64,000 bases of DNA from Nematostella vectensis (lineage: Eukaryota; Cnidaria; Anthozoa; Actiniaria; Edwardsiidae): NCBI RefSeq assembly GCF_932526225.1, contig NC_064041.1, positions 14,230,951 through 14,294,950 on the forward strand, written 5' to 3'. The translations under genes and the position numbers were made by a program. Below are positions 35,575-47,211 of this stretch, one piece after another. Positions within the stretch are counted from its first letter, which is position 1; every line of letters begins with the position of its first letter. The notes below the pieces were generated by a model that was not told where the DNA came from, ran no database searches, and worked only from the letters and a program-made list of their open reading frames with translations.

Positions 35575-35787
35575 TATCAATCTACCGATGGACTGCCTAG
35601 AAATTATGTCTTTGCATTATACAGTTGGCTCTTGATAGCTAGAGCCTCGGAGAGCAAGACCAGTGTCACCTCCGTCTGCTCCAAAGAAAGGTAAGTAAAC
35701 ACTATCCCCTTGGTATGACATCATACAAACAGTCAAATATAGGTTTGTATAACTTAAATCAAACTTGAAATGAACACATCTGCGCTC

Positions 35788-37586
35788 TCAAGTTTGTACG
35801 GTCGTGAATTGCATTTTCAGAACTGGAACTGAACCCCCGTTTTGGTTTGTGATTCCGGCATCAACCTGTTCACTAGCCGATACGTCAAACCACCAGATAT
35901 GAACCGTTTCGTCGGGGTACAGGGCGTCTCCCCAGTCGTACTCCTGATCAGGATAGCACCCAACGCGCTTGTTAACGGTCATGTCACCCCCAACCACCTG
36001 TAGCTAGAGATAAGTAAAGAACAAAAAACAATTGAATGTGATGTGGACAGATGAAGGTTGAAAGAACAGTTTGTCCAAGACGGGTCCAGGACTCAATGGG
36101 AAGAGATGAAATAAAAAAATCAAAATGTTTATTAAGATTCCAGGCTGCTACTCATATAGACTCTATCTATGTTTGAACTATGCCACCCTCTCGATTTGCG
36201 CCATTCCACGACGTAAAAATGTAAAGAGCAAAAAATGTAAAAACGCCCACGGAAACTAAGGCCTTACACCAGTTGTTTTCATACCTCGGCAATGTACGTC
36301 GTGCCCGCTATCAGTCTGAAATACGGCACAAGACTTGGACACTTCAGTGTGTAGTCCGTACTGATAGTGTACCGTCCAGACTTCTCTCTTATCACAGTGG
36401 TTGTTTCAGGGTATCGTAATCGAAAGGTTATGTCGAACGTTGTCTCCTTTGTCTTGGTCATATCCCCGTGTACGCAGATGGCTACGACATACATGTCTTT
36501 ATTGGTTCTAAAGGCAATTTTCTCCCATTTATCTGGTTGATATGTTATGTCGCCAGATGTGCTAGTTGGGCACCTTGAGACAAGGAACGGGGCTGAAGAC
36601 ATTAAATAAATATGTCAAAGAAAAGACATGGGGAAATGGAAAATGAGCCTTATTATTATTAAGACTCTTTTCTCTTTATTTCGCTGGAAAAACAAAGCTT
36701 CTATTAGCAAAGAAGCTCTTTATCTGTCCTATATAGACCTCTGCTGAAGCCTTTGCTGAGATCTCTGCTCTTAGAATCACTCCAAGATTGCATACCACAT
36801 TGCCTTAGCAACGTAATTAGTATTGGAATTTGGGGGGAGGGGGGGAGTCAAAGTACCGAAGAGAGAACATAGCTTTTCGTGGCTCATGCGCGCGTCTTAA
36901 AATAGCCTCCTCCTGGGAAACGCCGTGACACCTATAAGATACGAGAATGTGGGGAAGTTGATTGCCCCTACTTATGAACCCCTGGTTATATACCATTTCT
37001 TTAAAACGTTTGATCTTACCGTGTTCACAGTTGTATCCTCCATAATACGGCATGCAATCGCAGACATACATTAAAAGCTTATTAATGCACGTCCCACCAT
37101 TCATACACGGAGTACTGACGCAATGGTCGATCCCTGGCAACAAATGCGCGTTACAGTAAATTGCTTTAAATCTAGAACAAATATATTGTAAACCATGAAA
37201 AGTCCATACCAAGCCCCCCGACCAAACTGCAGTAAGCCTCTATATTACCCAAAACTTTAAAGTGGGCCCAAAGGCGTCCCCACCCCTTTGGCCTCCAAAA
37301 GTGGGACACTATTGTTTATTGAAGGACCGTCAAATACTATCCCTTTTTCCATATGATTCCTATGAATAATCTACTCCAAGTTATCATTTTTATTGAACGA
37401 TCGTCATATACTAGCAGCCTTTTTTTTTGCATTTGATACCTATGACTGCGCACCATCGGTACTTACCTTTTTCACAGTGTTTGCCTTCGTATCCCGGATT
37501 GCAATGGCACTTGAATCTGCCCTGGCCAAGATTTTCACATCTTCCATGGAGGCAGACTTCTTGATGGCATATGTCTTTGGAGAGCT
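35788..37586 (-). CDS. EGF-domain secreted or surface protein, 3' exons, copy B
   Basis: Four minus-strand exons with good GT-AG sites: 37586-37467 (EGF 1, six Cys, ends CNPGYEGKHCEK), 37133-37020 (EGF 2, six Cys, MNGGTC and GGYNCEH), 36592-36285 (an unrecognised ~100-residue domain with two or three Cys) and 35997-35788 (C-terminal part, stop TGA at 35788). Phases agree (1, 1, then 0). Upstream exons, including a signal peptide, were not found before the 61-bp repeat. EGF modules mediate extracellular protein contacts. The C-terminal region matches nothing I know. The locus is absent from unit 1. Confidence 0.78.
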
Positions 37587-38014
37587 CTTAACAAACAACG
37601 CATTTAAACATCACAAGAAGTAAAACAAAGAAATGGGGAAAAATAGAATATTTGATCATATTTGATAAAACAATATAGGGCAAAAGAGTATAATTTTTTA
37701 GGGAAGGAGAAATCTTACTTATTTCTAACTTCTGTTTGAAGCGAGTCATACGTAGGCTAGACTCAGAGTTTCGTGGCCAATTGTTGATCAGGCGCGCACT
37801 CCCTTATGTCTCAGCCATGTGCATAGTGTTTCTTTTCGTTAGAAATAAGTTAAGAATGCGTTTCGCGGTCACAACAGCAAGACAATGGTTGAAGCGTACT
37901 TCCTACTATGGTATGTGACCTCATGATAAGGCGATGGACGGACAAAAGACTCGAATGACAACTTTAAACAGATGTGCTTGTCATGCATGTACTGTGTTAC
38001 GTTTGTTTGTGTTA

Positions 38015-38364
38015 CAAAGACGCCTTGTGACGTACGTATGATATATGTACTTACGTTTAGCAGGGTGTGGTAGAAAAGACACGCCTTGTGACGTACGTAT
38101 GATATTGGTACTTACGTTTAGCAGGGTGTGCTAGAAAAGACACGCCTTGTGACGTACGTATGATGCACGCACTCACGTTTAGCAGGGTGTGGTAGAAAAG
38201 ACGCGCCTTGTGACGTACGTATGATATATGTACTTACGTTTAGCAGGGTGTGGTAGAAAAGACACGCCTTGTGACGTACGTATGATATTGGTACTTACGT
38301 TTAGCAGGGTGTGGTAGAAAAGACACGCCTTGTGACGTACGTATGATATTAGTACTTACGTTTA
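38015..38364. repeat. 61-bp tandem repeat, copy 2, interrupted
   Basis: Same unit as 17072-17433. The last unit is cut after ACGTTTA by a 701-bp insertion, and its remaining part (AGCAAGGTGTGGTAGAAAAG) resumes at 39066. Confidence 0.9.
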
Positions 38365-39065
38365 TCCAAAATTACCGTCACCACTAGGGACGGTAATTTC
38401 AGTTAATGGAGCCGGAGCCAGGCTCAAAGGTCACTCGTAAATGATATCGTACGAGTACACGTATCATGCTACGATAGCACAGGTATTACTCAATATGTTT
38501 CACGTGAGATACCTTACTATACACGTTCTTAATTCTTATTGGTCGCTATCTACCTATATAAAGCGCCACACCTAAAGTAAAGTCATTCGCTCTTTCGCTT
38601 CATAAGCTACGGGTACTGTAAAGAAACATTTGCCCACCCTCCCTCCCTTTTACTGACAGGTTTCTTTGTGTGTACAGGCAGTGTTAGCTTGGCGATCAAC
38701 TGTAAACAAGTATTAACTTAATCATTGCTTTATTATTGTAATAAACCGGGGAGTATCTCCGAGAGTCTGCGGTTAGTTCTGTCTGACGACTTCCCCAAGC
38801 GGGGTTTGTTTGCTATAAGGTGTGCTTGTGCGTTTGTGGACCAGCCAATACTCTCGTCCGATCCTTCACGCGGAGTGTAGGGGAGATGAGTGAGGCCTAA
38901 AGGTCATATGCTTACACTACAGTTGCTACGTCACGCGCTAGTCGTCACGTCACGCTAACTCGCTTTCGATCGGTCTGTCTCCCCCCATATTCTGCCATAG
39001 TCGTGCCTAGTGTATTCATTGCGTTGCAAAGCGGGCATTTCCTTTTCACGCGTAAAGCGACATTA
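38365..39065 (+). mobile_element. Private 701-bp insertion with promoter and polyA signals (solo-LTR-like)
   Basis: Present only in unit 2. Begins with an 11-bp-arm hairpin (AAATTACCGTC...GACGGTAATTT, 38369-38399). An inverted CCAAT (38537-38541) and TATATAAAG (38555-38563) are followed 180 bp later by AATAAA (38740-38745). This promoter-then-polyadenylation arrangement is typical of an LTR. I could not define TG...CA ends or a target duplication, so the class stays open. Confidence 0.4.
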
Positions 39066-39188
39066 AGCAAGGTGTGGTAGAAAAGACACTAAATGGGTTT
39101 TATTAAATGTTTTTGTTATTCAACTCCTTGTAGCTGAAGCATCTGGAGGAGTGTATTTTTGCTCATTTTGCCCACACTTTCACGAGAA

Positions 39189-41519
39189 TCATGCACTATT
39201 TTGCCAGACTTGCAGAGGTCTAGTCTCGCACCGACATCGAAGCTGTTCAAACTCTCCATCAGTACAAGTACCTGGAATAATAATTATGGATGGGTTAAGT
39301 TCAACAAATAAGTTAACTCGAAATGATAAGCAAAAAAAAAACATATACTGCAATGATTAAAATGGGTACTTATTTGATTTTCTGTGACTCTTGGGGGCGC
39401 TTATCAAAGAGGGAGCGCTTATTGAATTCTCAGTGGAGTGCCCCCCCCCCCCCCCCTTGGACAAAAAATTGGTACACTACTGTTTTCAGGTGTTTTTGTT
39501 TGGTGGTGGGTGGCTCTTATTTGGGAGAGGGCACTTATTTAAGGGAGGGGGCTATGTTTTAATCTAAGGGTATACAGAGTAAACATACCAACAACAGGAA
39601 GCCCAGCTTTGGTCATTTTTACTTTGTTGAGCTTGGTGAGGTCCCTGACTTCTCGATCCCTGATGGTGTGGTATGGGATATACTGAACAGGAATAGCATA
39701 AGGCTTTTTGTCTCTGCATTCGTCAGATACCATGAACACTAGGACGTGGGTGGCACATTGCCTTTTTTTTAAGAGGTTCTTCAGGAACTGATCATAGTCT
39801 CCAGCCTTTTTTCACAAGCTGGCAACATCCTGGGAGGCTTTTTTTCCTTGTTGGATTCCAGACTCTCTTTCAAATCTTTGGACATGCTAAGAAGAGGGTC
39901 CAGACAGTTCAACATTTCTTTTGTTACTACTCTAAAGCGAGTTGCCTACTCTCAAAGCGTGTTAAACTCAACAATTTCCCAGTTGAGTGACATCAACTTC
40001 TCAGTCTTTGTGTTGGGGGGATCAAATTTCTTTCTGAAGAGTTGAACAGCCTTGGCAAGCCCATAATAGAGAAACAGGATGTTGTTATTGAGCTCATTGT
40101 TAACAGCCACTACTGGGTCCCTTAACTCTTTCCCACACAATTTGTGGACACTAAGAGCTTGCGATACATGGAGTCGGTCATCATACAGTCCCTGTAGGGT
40201 TTCAAGTGCTCCATCAACATCACCATTCCATACTTTTAATAATGACTCTTGTAAGGCTTCCTTCACATCAGTCCCATCAGTCTTTATCCAAAATTGTTAA
40301 AAAAACACACAATGGAATAATTAATTAAAACTTAAAAACAAAGTTTACCAATATCTGCAATCAACCTCAGCACTTCAACATACCAGTTCAGTAACCCTGC
40401 TCTGATATGGCTTAAACCCTCCTGTTAAAGCAACCTTATACAAATCATCCATGATGGTTCTATTTATTTAAGTGTGGGGAAGGGGTGTTAACAAAATATT
40501 ACCAACCTCCCACCATGAAACTGCACCTCTACCCCCTAGCCGTAAATTAAATTCCCCCTCAATCCTTCTATATGTTGGTCTCACCTGTATTTCTGGCTTA
40601 GAAGAGAAGTCACTCTTAGCAATGGCATTCAGTTGGGCTTGTTTGCTTCTGCATGGTATGTTGGGTTTGGCCTGCAAAATGATAAATTTTATAAACTCTA
40701 CAGCTGTAACTAATTGAAACCTTCCCCTTCAAACAACTTATCGTCTTTTGTCTTTGATCTGTGCATTTTTTTACCTTTGAGGGATCACCAATGTCTTTCT
40801 TGTCACAGCCATTCCACATAGGGCCACGAAACAAGCGCTTAAACTTCCCACCACCAAACTCTGCCTCCATTGTGTCTAGCCATATTTTATAGTCAGGGGA
40901 CACAGATATCTGAAATAATACAATTATCGTAACCAAAATATAAATATTTGATTTGATTTTCAATGTTTACATTTGAGATCCACTGACACAGCAAGCAATA
41001 TTAATTTGTAATGCTTGACTCAAATGCTTTCTTAGCGACCAGCTCTCAAATACGTGATAACATTTCAAATTCCCATTTGGATAATTTTCAGTCAAACTCT
41101 TTAAATAAAAAGCTGTTGAAAGTGAGTACTTAACAGTCACTGAGGTGGTCGCTTAGAGAGCTCAGACTGTACATTAAATAGGTTATAATAATAACCTGTG
41201 CTATATGTGTACAACTGAAAAACTCAATGCGGTACTGGATCATTCCAAATGGCATCCTATCTAGCTGCAAGGATCGGTTAACCCCATGAAAGCACTGGCA
41301 CCATTTGTAAACCAAGTTGGGTTTGCCTTGCATTTGGAGATTCTTCATGGCATTAATGGAAAACGTTCCAAAATCCTTTGGATGTGTGCGTATGCCGCAA
41401 GCCTTTGCTAACTCAAGATATAATGCATCCAGAATGGTCCCCTGAAAGACTTTACTTGCATGCCTAAACAGACCAAGGAGGAGTGTATGTGCATCCACAA
41501 TGCCAATGGCGGAGACAAG
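39189..41519 (-). pseudogene. Uncharacterised SANT-like gene, exons downstream of Gypsy, copy 2
   Basis: Exon blocks 41519-41196, 40909-40775, 40671-40585, 40421-40349, 40281-39589 and 39271-39189, with the same lengths as the copy at 17526-19864. The frameshifting A-run (39807-39812) and the non-phasing fourth junction are shared, so they predate the duplication. The donor after the first block is GTTATT here (GTAATT in the other copy). Confidence 0.65.
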
Positions 41520-41657
41520 TGTAGTAAGACGTTTACTGTGTCTAAGATACTCTAAGGTGCTACCATACAATCGTAGTCCGATCGCTCTAGGAGGCCGCCA
41601 TCTTACTTCGCCCCAGTCCCCCTAGTCCCTCTGCTACTACAGGTAGCCCAATACTAC
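41520..41657 (-). repeat. Gypsy 3' LTR, copy C
   Basis: 138 bp, nearly identical to 19865-20002. Same polypurine-like GGAAGAAG just upstream on the minus strand. Confidence 0.88.
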
Positions 41658-41779
41658 TTCTTCCATTTGAACAGTAACCTAACATACAAACGTGTAACTT
41701 ATGGTCTACTTCTAAATTGACCTATACAAGTAAATATTCTAACATTGTTCTAATGGTAACTAACAGCAGTCATTGTAAA

Positions 41780-42990
41780 TCAGTATTCTTCAATGTATCT
41801 GCAAGGTCTGCGGCGCACTCTCTCTGATCGCCTCAGGGTTGCCTGCTCTGGCGTAGGGCACGGCTGTGGTACTCGATTCCCATCTCCTTGTGTGGGTCCA
41901 GACATTTCATTGAAGGTCTCTTTCTCGGAGACTGATGGTTGTTGTACCGGGAGAGGGCTTGACTGGCTTTGTATTGCTTCCGGAGTCGTGTATCTCTCGG
42001 GGAGTATAGGGGCCCTGTACTGTGTAGAAGCGTATGTTTGCTGAGGGCTTCCTAAGGCTCTTCTTACCTGTCGACGGTTTCGTCTCAGCAATCACTTTGG
42101 TGTTTGTATTACAACCGATCGTGGGGTTTGTGTGGCCTGATTATCGTCCCCTCCGTCTTTAGGTCTGGTATCCATACTCGATCACCTTCTGCTAACTCCT
42201 CCCCCTCTGCAACTCTGTGTCTTCGGTCATAGTCTTCCCGCATTTCTCTTCTGTACTCTCTTTCTCTCTTTCTCACTACATCATTGTCTGGGAGTTGAGG
42301 TTTCAACTCGTCAGGGTGGCACGGTACTCTCGTTTTTAGTTTGCGACCCATACTTAGCTGTGATGGAAAATATCCGTTGTGAAGCGGTGTGTTTCTGTAG
42401 CTTAGAAGAGCGAGGTACTCGTCATCGCACTTCTTCAGAAAGTTCTTTATTGTCTCGACGGCTCGTTCCGATTCGCCATTTGACTGGGCGTACCGAGGTG
42501 ATGAAGTTATGTGATCGAATCCCCATGTTGCCGCAATCTTGTTGAACTCTGCAGAGGCGAACTGTGGTCCGTTGTCGGTAACTAAGATATCTGGGATTCT
42601 ATGTCGACTAAAGGCATTCTTCATCTTGTTTACTGTATCACAGGCTGTTACATTCTTGCTCACCAAGTATATTTCGATATCGCGCGAATAGTAGTCGATT
42701 ATGTGCAGGTAGTGTCGGCCTTCATGTTGGAAGAAGTCTGCTCCGAGTTTGGACCACGGTCGCTCTGGGAAATCTGTTCCCTTCATCGGTTCTATACGTT
42801 CTTTCCGATATTTTTCGCAGGTGGCACAATTGCGAACCATCTCTTCAATTTGTTTGGAGATTCCAGGCCACCAAACGGACGATGCTGCATTGTCCCCTGT
42901 CTTGGATATGCCTTGGTGACCATCATGTAGGTACCGTAAGATATCTGGCCTGAGACTCGACGGAATTACAAGTTTTCGTCCCCTCATCAA
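41780..42990 (-). pseudogene. Gypsy integrase, copy C
   Basis: Integrase core in 42990-42109 (HDGHQG and CATCEKY zinc region, TDNGPQF, NGESERAVE), with the C-terminal tail (IEEY stop) in a second frame, 42091-41780. A small indel near 42100 breaks the link. The frame is also cut off from RNase H by the poly-C tract at ~43072-43090. Confidence 0.85.
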
Positions 42991-43021
42991 TAGGCCTTCG
43001 GGGGTGGATAAGCTTCCTCAT

Positions 43022-44758
43022 TCACCCCAGTATTTCTTCGCCGGCCCATAGAGCTTCTGTTTGGTTTCTGCCCCCCCCCCCCCCCCCCCCGTTCTGTACG
43101 TAATGCATCACGACTTTCAATGCGTCGTCTCTCTTCAGCTCTGACCGTATTTCCTCTAGTCTCTTGTCGGATGCTGGCAGGTGTAGCAGTATGGAATTCA
43201 CATAACAGTCTGCTTCAGCGTACAGGTGGTCAGACTGGCACGACGTCTCAGACCTCTTTTCGTTTAGTGGGCACCTAGATAGTGCATCTGCGGTATAAAG
43301 TTCCTTGCCTGGAGCGTGCCGAGTATCAAAATCGTACCTCATCAGCCTCATTTTGAAACGCTGTATGCGTACCGGCAGCTCATCGATCATCTTGGAAGTA
43401 AACAGGGGTACAAGGGGCTTGTGGTCTGTTTCGACAGTGAACTTCATGCCTACCAATAAATCGGACCAGTGCTCTAGGGCCCACGTGGTTGCTAATGCCT
43501 CTTTTTCTATCTGTGCGTATCTGCACACGGTTTTTGTCATAGATCTGCTTGCATATGCAACAGGACGCATTCCTCCGGATGGCTGCTTCTGCATGAGTAC
43601 TGCCCCCAATCCAAAGCTGCTTGCATCCGCGGAGACTACAGTCTCTTTCTCGGGGCTATACAGTGCAAGCACTCTCTCTGAAGCCATTTCTTCTTTCAAG
43701 TAATCGAAGGCATCATCTTGCGCCTTGCCCCAAACCCATGCGCTATTCTTCTTAAGCAGGTCGCGAAGTGGTTGCGTCTTCTCTGCTAGATTGGGACAGA
43801 ACTTTATTAGTTGGTTCACCATCCCGAGAAATCGTCTCAGGCTAGGGATGTCCCTAGGTACATCCATGTCGACGATAGCTTTCACCTTGGCGGGATTTTT
43901 CTTGATCCCCTCGTTATCGATCACCTGTCCAAGGTACTCAATCTTCTTCTCTGAGAACTTACACTTGTCTGGGTTCAGTGTCATGCCGATTTCCGTGATG
44001 CGGTGAAGGACGGCAGCCAGTCTCTTATCGTGCTCCGCTTGGTCTTTTTCAACGACCAGGATGTCGTCCATATGACATAGTGTGCCTTCTAGTCCATCCA
44101 GCTCCTGGTCCATTTTCTTCTGAAAGTATTCCGGTGCAGAGGAGATTCCGTATGGCAGACGGCGAAACATATACCGTCCAAAAGGAGTGATAAAGGTAGT
44201 AAGCTTAGCGCTTTCCTCGCTTAAGGGAACTTGGTGGAAGCCTGAGTTAGCGTCAAGTTTGAAGTAGATCGATCCTTTGGCTATGTTTCCGAGAGTCTCT
44301 TCCACTTTAGGCATTTGGTATACTTCTCTTTTGACTTCTTTGTTGAGCTTCGTGAGGTCGACGCATATTCGCACGGTTCCATTTGGCTTTGGTACCACTA
44401 CTATCGGTGCGCACCAGTCCGTGGGCTCGTCTACTGGTTCTATCACGCCGAGCTCCACCATCCGGTTTATCTCTTGCTCCACTTTCTTTTGCAGTGGGAG
44501 CGGTACTCGTCGAGGGGTTGTCAAACAAAATGGCTTTGCTCCTTTCTTAAGACGGATCGTGTACTCTCCGCTTAGTTTACCTAGACCATTGAAGAGGTGT
44601 GGATTCTTGCGAACTATGGTTTCCTTGTTGATGAATGGTTCTTCATTTTGCTGTAGGTATTGGGGATTTCGTGTATTAACCCTAGCTTGCGGATAGCTGG
44701 GATCCCTAGAAGCAGTTTTGTTGCACCTCTCACTACGTAGACACATTCTTCGATGCAT
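43022..44758 (-). CDS. pol: Gypsy RT-RNase H ORF, copy C
   Basis: A 578-codon open frame, the only copy where RT and RNase H are joined in one frame. VDLTKLN lies near residue 135, the catalytic HMDD near 230, the RNase H DASSFGLGAV near 375, followed by TDHKPLVPLF. It ends in a run of Gly from a C-tract (43072-43090) that shifts the frame before integrase. The start shown is the first Met of the open frame. In the element the protein would be made as part of a Gag-Pol polyprotein. Confidence 0.88.
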   Translation of the reverse strand: MHRRMCLRSERCNKTASRDPSYPQARVNTRNPQYLQQNEEPFINKETIVRKNPHLFNGLGKLSGEYTIRLKKGAKPFCLTTPRRVPLPLQKKVEQEINRMVELGVIEPVDEPTDWCAPIVVVPKPNGTVRICVDLTKLNKEVKREVYQMPKVEETLGNIAKGSIYFKLDANSGFHQVPLSEESAKLTTFITPFGRYMFRRLPYGISSAPEYFQKKMDQELDGLEGTLCHMDDILVVEKDQAEHDKRLAAVLHRITEIGMTLNPDKCKFSEKKIEYLGQVIDNEGIKKNPAKVKAIVDMDVPRDIPSLRRFLGMVNQLIKFCPNLAEKTQPLRDLLKKNSAWVWGKAQDDAFDYLKEEMASERVLALYSPEKETVVSADASSFGLGAVLMQKQPSGGMRPVAYASRSMTKTVCRYAQIEKEALATTWALEHWSDLLVGMKFTVETDHKPLVPLFTSKMIDELPVRIQRFKMRLMRYDFDTRHAPGKELYTADALSRCPLNEKRSETSCQSDHLYAEADCYVNSILLHLPASDKRLEEIRSELKRDDALKVVMHYVQNGGGGGGGRNQTEALWAGEEILG

Positions 44759-45777
44759 GCTTCCCCGAGCTGTAGGTTCATGATTGTTTGTCCAACAGTT
44801 TCTAGTGGTGTATCCCCTGCGCCTATCAGCTTTCTGTCTGACGGCGAGAGTTTCCCATACACCTCTCTGTACACGGTTTCCGGCATCACAGAGACCTGGG
44901 CTCCGGTATCAATGCACCACGTTAGCTCGCATTTCTCTACTCTCAGCTTCACATGCCATCCAGGATCGCGAATATAATCGGTAGATATCTCAGGCATTAA
45001 TGCTTCGGCCTCACTGACTTGATTTTCGGAAGACGTGATGTCGACGTTTTTATCTTGATCCGGTAATGTATTATCTGTTTGAGGGACTGCCAAAACCCGT
45101 CGCACGAATGTCGGGTTATGCTCTAAAACCTCATCCTCATGTGCATCTTCTACTTGACTTCCTCTTGTATTCGGTTTGCTTCTACATACAGCAGCGAAGT
45201 GCCCAACTTTGGTGCATTTATCACAACGCACGTTAGCTGCTGGACAGTTGATTTTGCCTCGAGGATGGTCTCTGCCACAGTATCCGCATCTATCAGGTGG
45301 CTGTCTCCGTTGACTTTTTGTCTCGGACCGCTGTGCATACTGGGGTGCTGTTTTTCCAGGTGCTCTCAATCCTACTCTCTCGATTGTTGCCGTCTTTGAT
45401 TCTTGTAGTTCCCGACTAGATGCTTCTTTCATCGAGAGGATTATTATTGTTTTATCGAGTGAAAGCCTTGTCCCTTCATCGTACAACTTCAATTTAGGCC
45501 TATCATCTACACAGGAAAAGGCAAGCTTATCCCTTATAGCTTGCTCGAGGAATTTGGGTGGGAATTTACATTCTGCAGCCCTTTCTCTTACAGTGACTAC
45601 CCAGGAGTCAAAACTCTGATTTGGTTCTCGTTGGAGCTGGAGCCAGAACTCGCGGAGCATTAACTGTGGGTCTCGTTTAGTAAAATATTGGTCAAACTTC
45701 TCTATCACCGTCTTGTAATTATCCGGGTTTTCGCCCGGTATAACCATCTGGGTTTGGTTGAAAAGGGCGAAATACAA
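44614..45777 (-). CDS. gag: Gypsy gag-protease ORF, copy C (N-terminus lost)
   Basis: A 387-codon frame with the CX2CX4HX4C zinc knuckle and the protease CIDTGAQVSVM. The N-terminal ~90 codons present in copy A are missing or out of frame because of small indels near 45740 and the 333-bp deletion. Overlaps the pol frame. Confidence 0.85.
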   Translation of the reverse strand: MYFALFNQTQMVIPGENPDNYKTVIEKFDQYFTKRDPQLMLREFWLQLQREPNQSFDSWVVTVRERAAECKFPPKFLEQAIRDKLAFSCVDDRPKLKLYDEGTRLSLDKTIIILSMKEASSRELQESKTATIERVGLRAPGKTAPQYAQRSETKSQRRQPPDRCGYCGRDHPRGKINCPAANVRCDKCTKVGHFAAVCRSKPNTRGSQVEDAHEDEVLEHNPTFVRRVLAVPQTDNTLPDQDKNVDITSSENQVSEAEALMPEISTDYIRDPGWHVKLRVEKCELTWCIDTGAQVSVMPETVYREVYGKLSPSDRKLIGAGDTPLETVGQTIMNLQLGEACIEECVYVVRGATKLLLGIPAIRKLGLIHEIPNTYSKMKNHSSTRKP

Positions 45778-45823
45778 AGTTACTATATATTTCTAGGCAT
45801 TTGTCTCCAATATGATTGAGCAG

Positions 45824-46492
45824 TTTCGACGTAGTGGTAATGATTTCCAACAGCTGATGTTGGGTCAGATGGACCAATTGACTTAACATCTGGTCAGGAG
45901 CTCTCACTGTATCTGCTGTGGCATCATTTGTCATTTCTTCTACATATTATGTTTTGCATGTAAGGCCATAAAACTGTTCAGCATCAGTTACTGTTTTAAA
46001 TTTACTCTTCATATAGGTAACAACTCTCCGTCGTACTGGTCCCCCTACAAAAGAAAAGCAGAAATATGTACGCTGTTTTAAAGGTTGTATCTTTATTGGG
46101 GGCTACTTATTCCTTGTTCACATTAGTACTGTGCAAGTAAACAGTAGGAGTATCCCACAAATAAGACATTATTATGCAAGCATCATCAAACAACGCAGAT
46201 AAAAACTAAAAGAGAGAGAAATACCAAGGGTCCCAGGAACTAACACCTTTCCCTATGGTGCTGGGCCCATTCATACTGCACAATATATTTTTACAAATCA
46301 ATAATTGTTCTATTTACCTTTGCAGGTGTAAGTGGTGCCAGCATGACTTGCTATAAAGTTGGCAGCTTCCAACCAATACTTCGATTTCGTATTTACCGAT
46401 GGCCACTCTGAAGCTGTGGGCTGCAAGTCCTTGTGCCGGGCAACAAACTGGACCAAGGCAATGTCCTCCTTTATTAGCCAAATATTCTTCGA
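45824..46492 (-). pseudogene. SANT-like gene, exons 2-3, copy C
   Basis: Exon 2 (46492-46318; acceptor CCCCAAAACAG, weak pyrimidine tract) and exon 3 (from 46044, acceptor TTTTGTAG). Together with exon 1 (47124-46885) the phases are 0 and 1 and give a SANT/Myb-like region. An in-frame TAA at 45947-45949 stops it, as in copy A. After the stop the frame continues open (VEEMTNDATAD...) to the Gypsy junction, so the stop may be an old nonsense mutation or the true end. Confidence 0.7.
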
Positions 46493-46884
46493 CTGTTTTG
46501 GGGATTTTAGGCGTAATAAAGGGGATGATTTCCCACGAAGACCACAGGGGTGGCTCGGTCTTTTGGGTGAAAAATTACTTCCCTTTGGAAGAAAGACAAA
46601 ATTCGCTTGGTTAAGATTTTTCTAAAATATTTTTCTGATGCATGCATTCAAAACATCATTTTATTCTTCTGGTATTTCTACTATAAGATTAAAAGGGAAG
46701 TTCGATATGACCTTTATCAACTGTAAAGTTCGAATAAGTTACACTTCATTTAACCTAAACTGACATGGCTATCGAGTGTAAAATTCATAATAAATGTTGG
46801 TTGTCATTACTACGTGTATGAGTTATTAGTCACATCAAATCCTTTATAAAGAATTTTCATATCTCAGAGCAACAACTAACTTAC

Positions 46885-47124
46885 AGAGGTGAACTTGAGA
46901 CTTGTTCTCGATGTTTCAGTAACAGGACTGGTAGGTTTCAAGGACCTTAGCTTGGGCCTTGGCTTGTTTGGTGTCGTTCCTGATTCGACGTGAGACCGCT
47001 TAACAGCCTCGTTTTCTTCGTCCATATGCGACATCAGTATACATAATATGTCTAGAAAGTGATATAGCCAAGACACATTGATTTGTGCTCCATTATCACA
47101 AGATTTAGTGGCAAAAACAGACAT
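46885..47124 (-). CDS. SANT-like gene, exon 1 (unit 3 only)
   Basis: Open from ATG at 47124 to a GTAAGT donor (46884-46879). A later in-frame ATG (MSHMDEENEAV) could also be the start. Basic and Ser/Pro/Thr-rich (KRSHVES...PRPKLRSLKPT), phase 0 end. Its phase fits exon 2 at 46492. It lies inside a ~0.6-kb segment absent from units 1 and 2. Confidence 0.55.
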
Positions 47125-47211
47125 TTTTGGTTGCGAATTTGGCTAAAATGGCGTACACTTCGCGCCGAAAGAAATGTCCAATTTGAAAACCCCAAGCTAA
47201 AAATATCCTGA

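Larger units (their letters stand above)
41520..45823 (-). mobile_element. Ty3/Gypsy element, copy C (5' LTR deleted, otherwise longest)
   Basis: 3' LTR, complete integrase to gag order, with the ACAAG duplication at 41515-41519. Upstream it ends at 45823, where GAGCAG joins TTTCGACG of the host exon. Relative to copy A this is a 333-bp deletion (3257-3589) that removed the gag start, primer binding site, 5' LTR and part of the host exon, with AG overlap at the junction. Confidence 0.92.
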
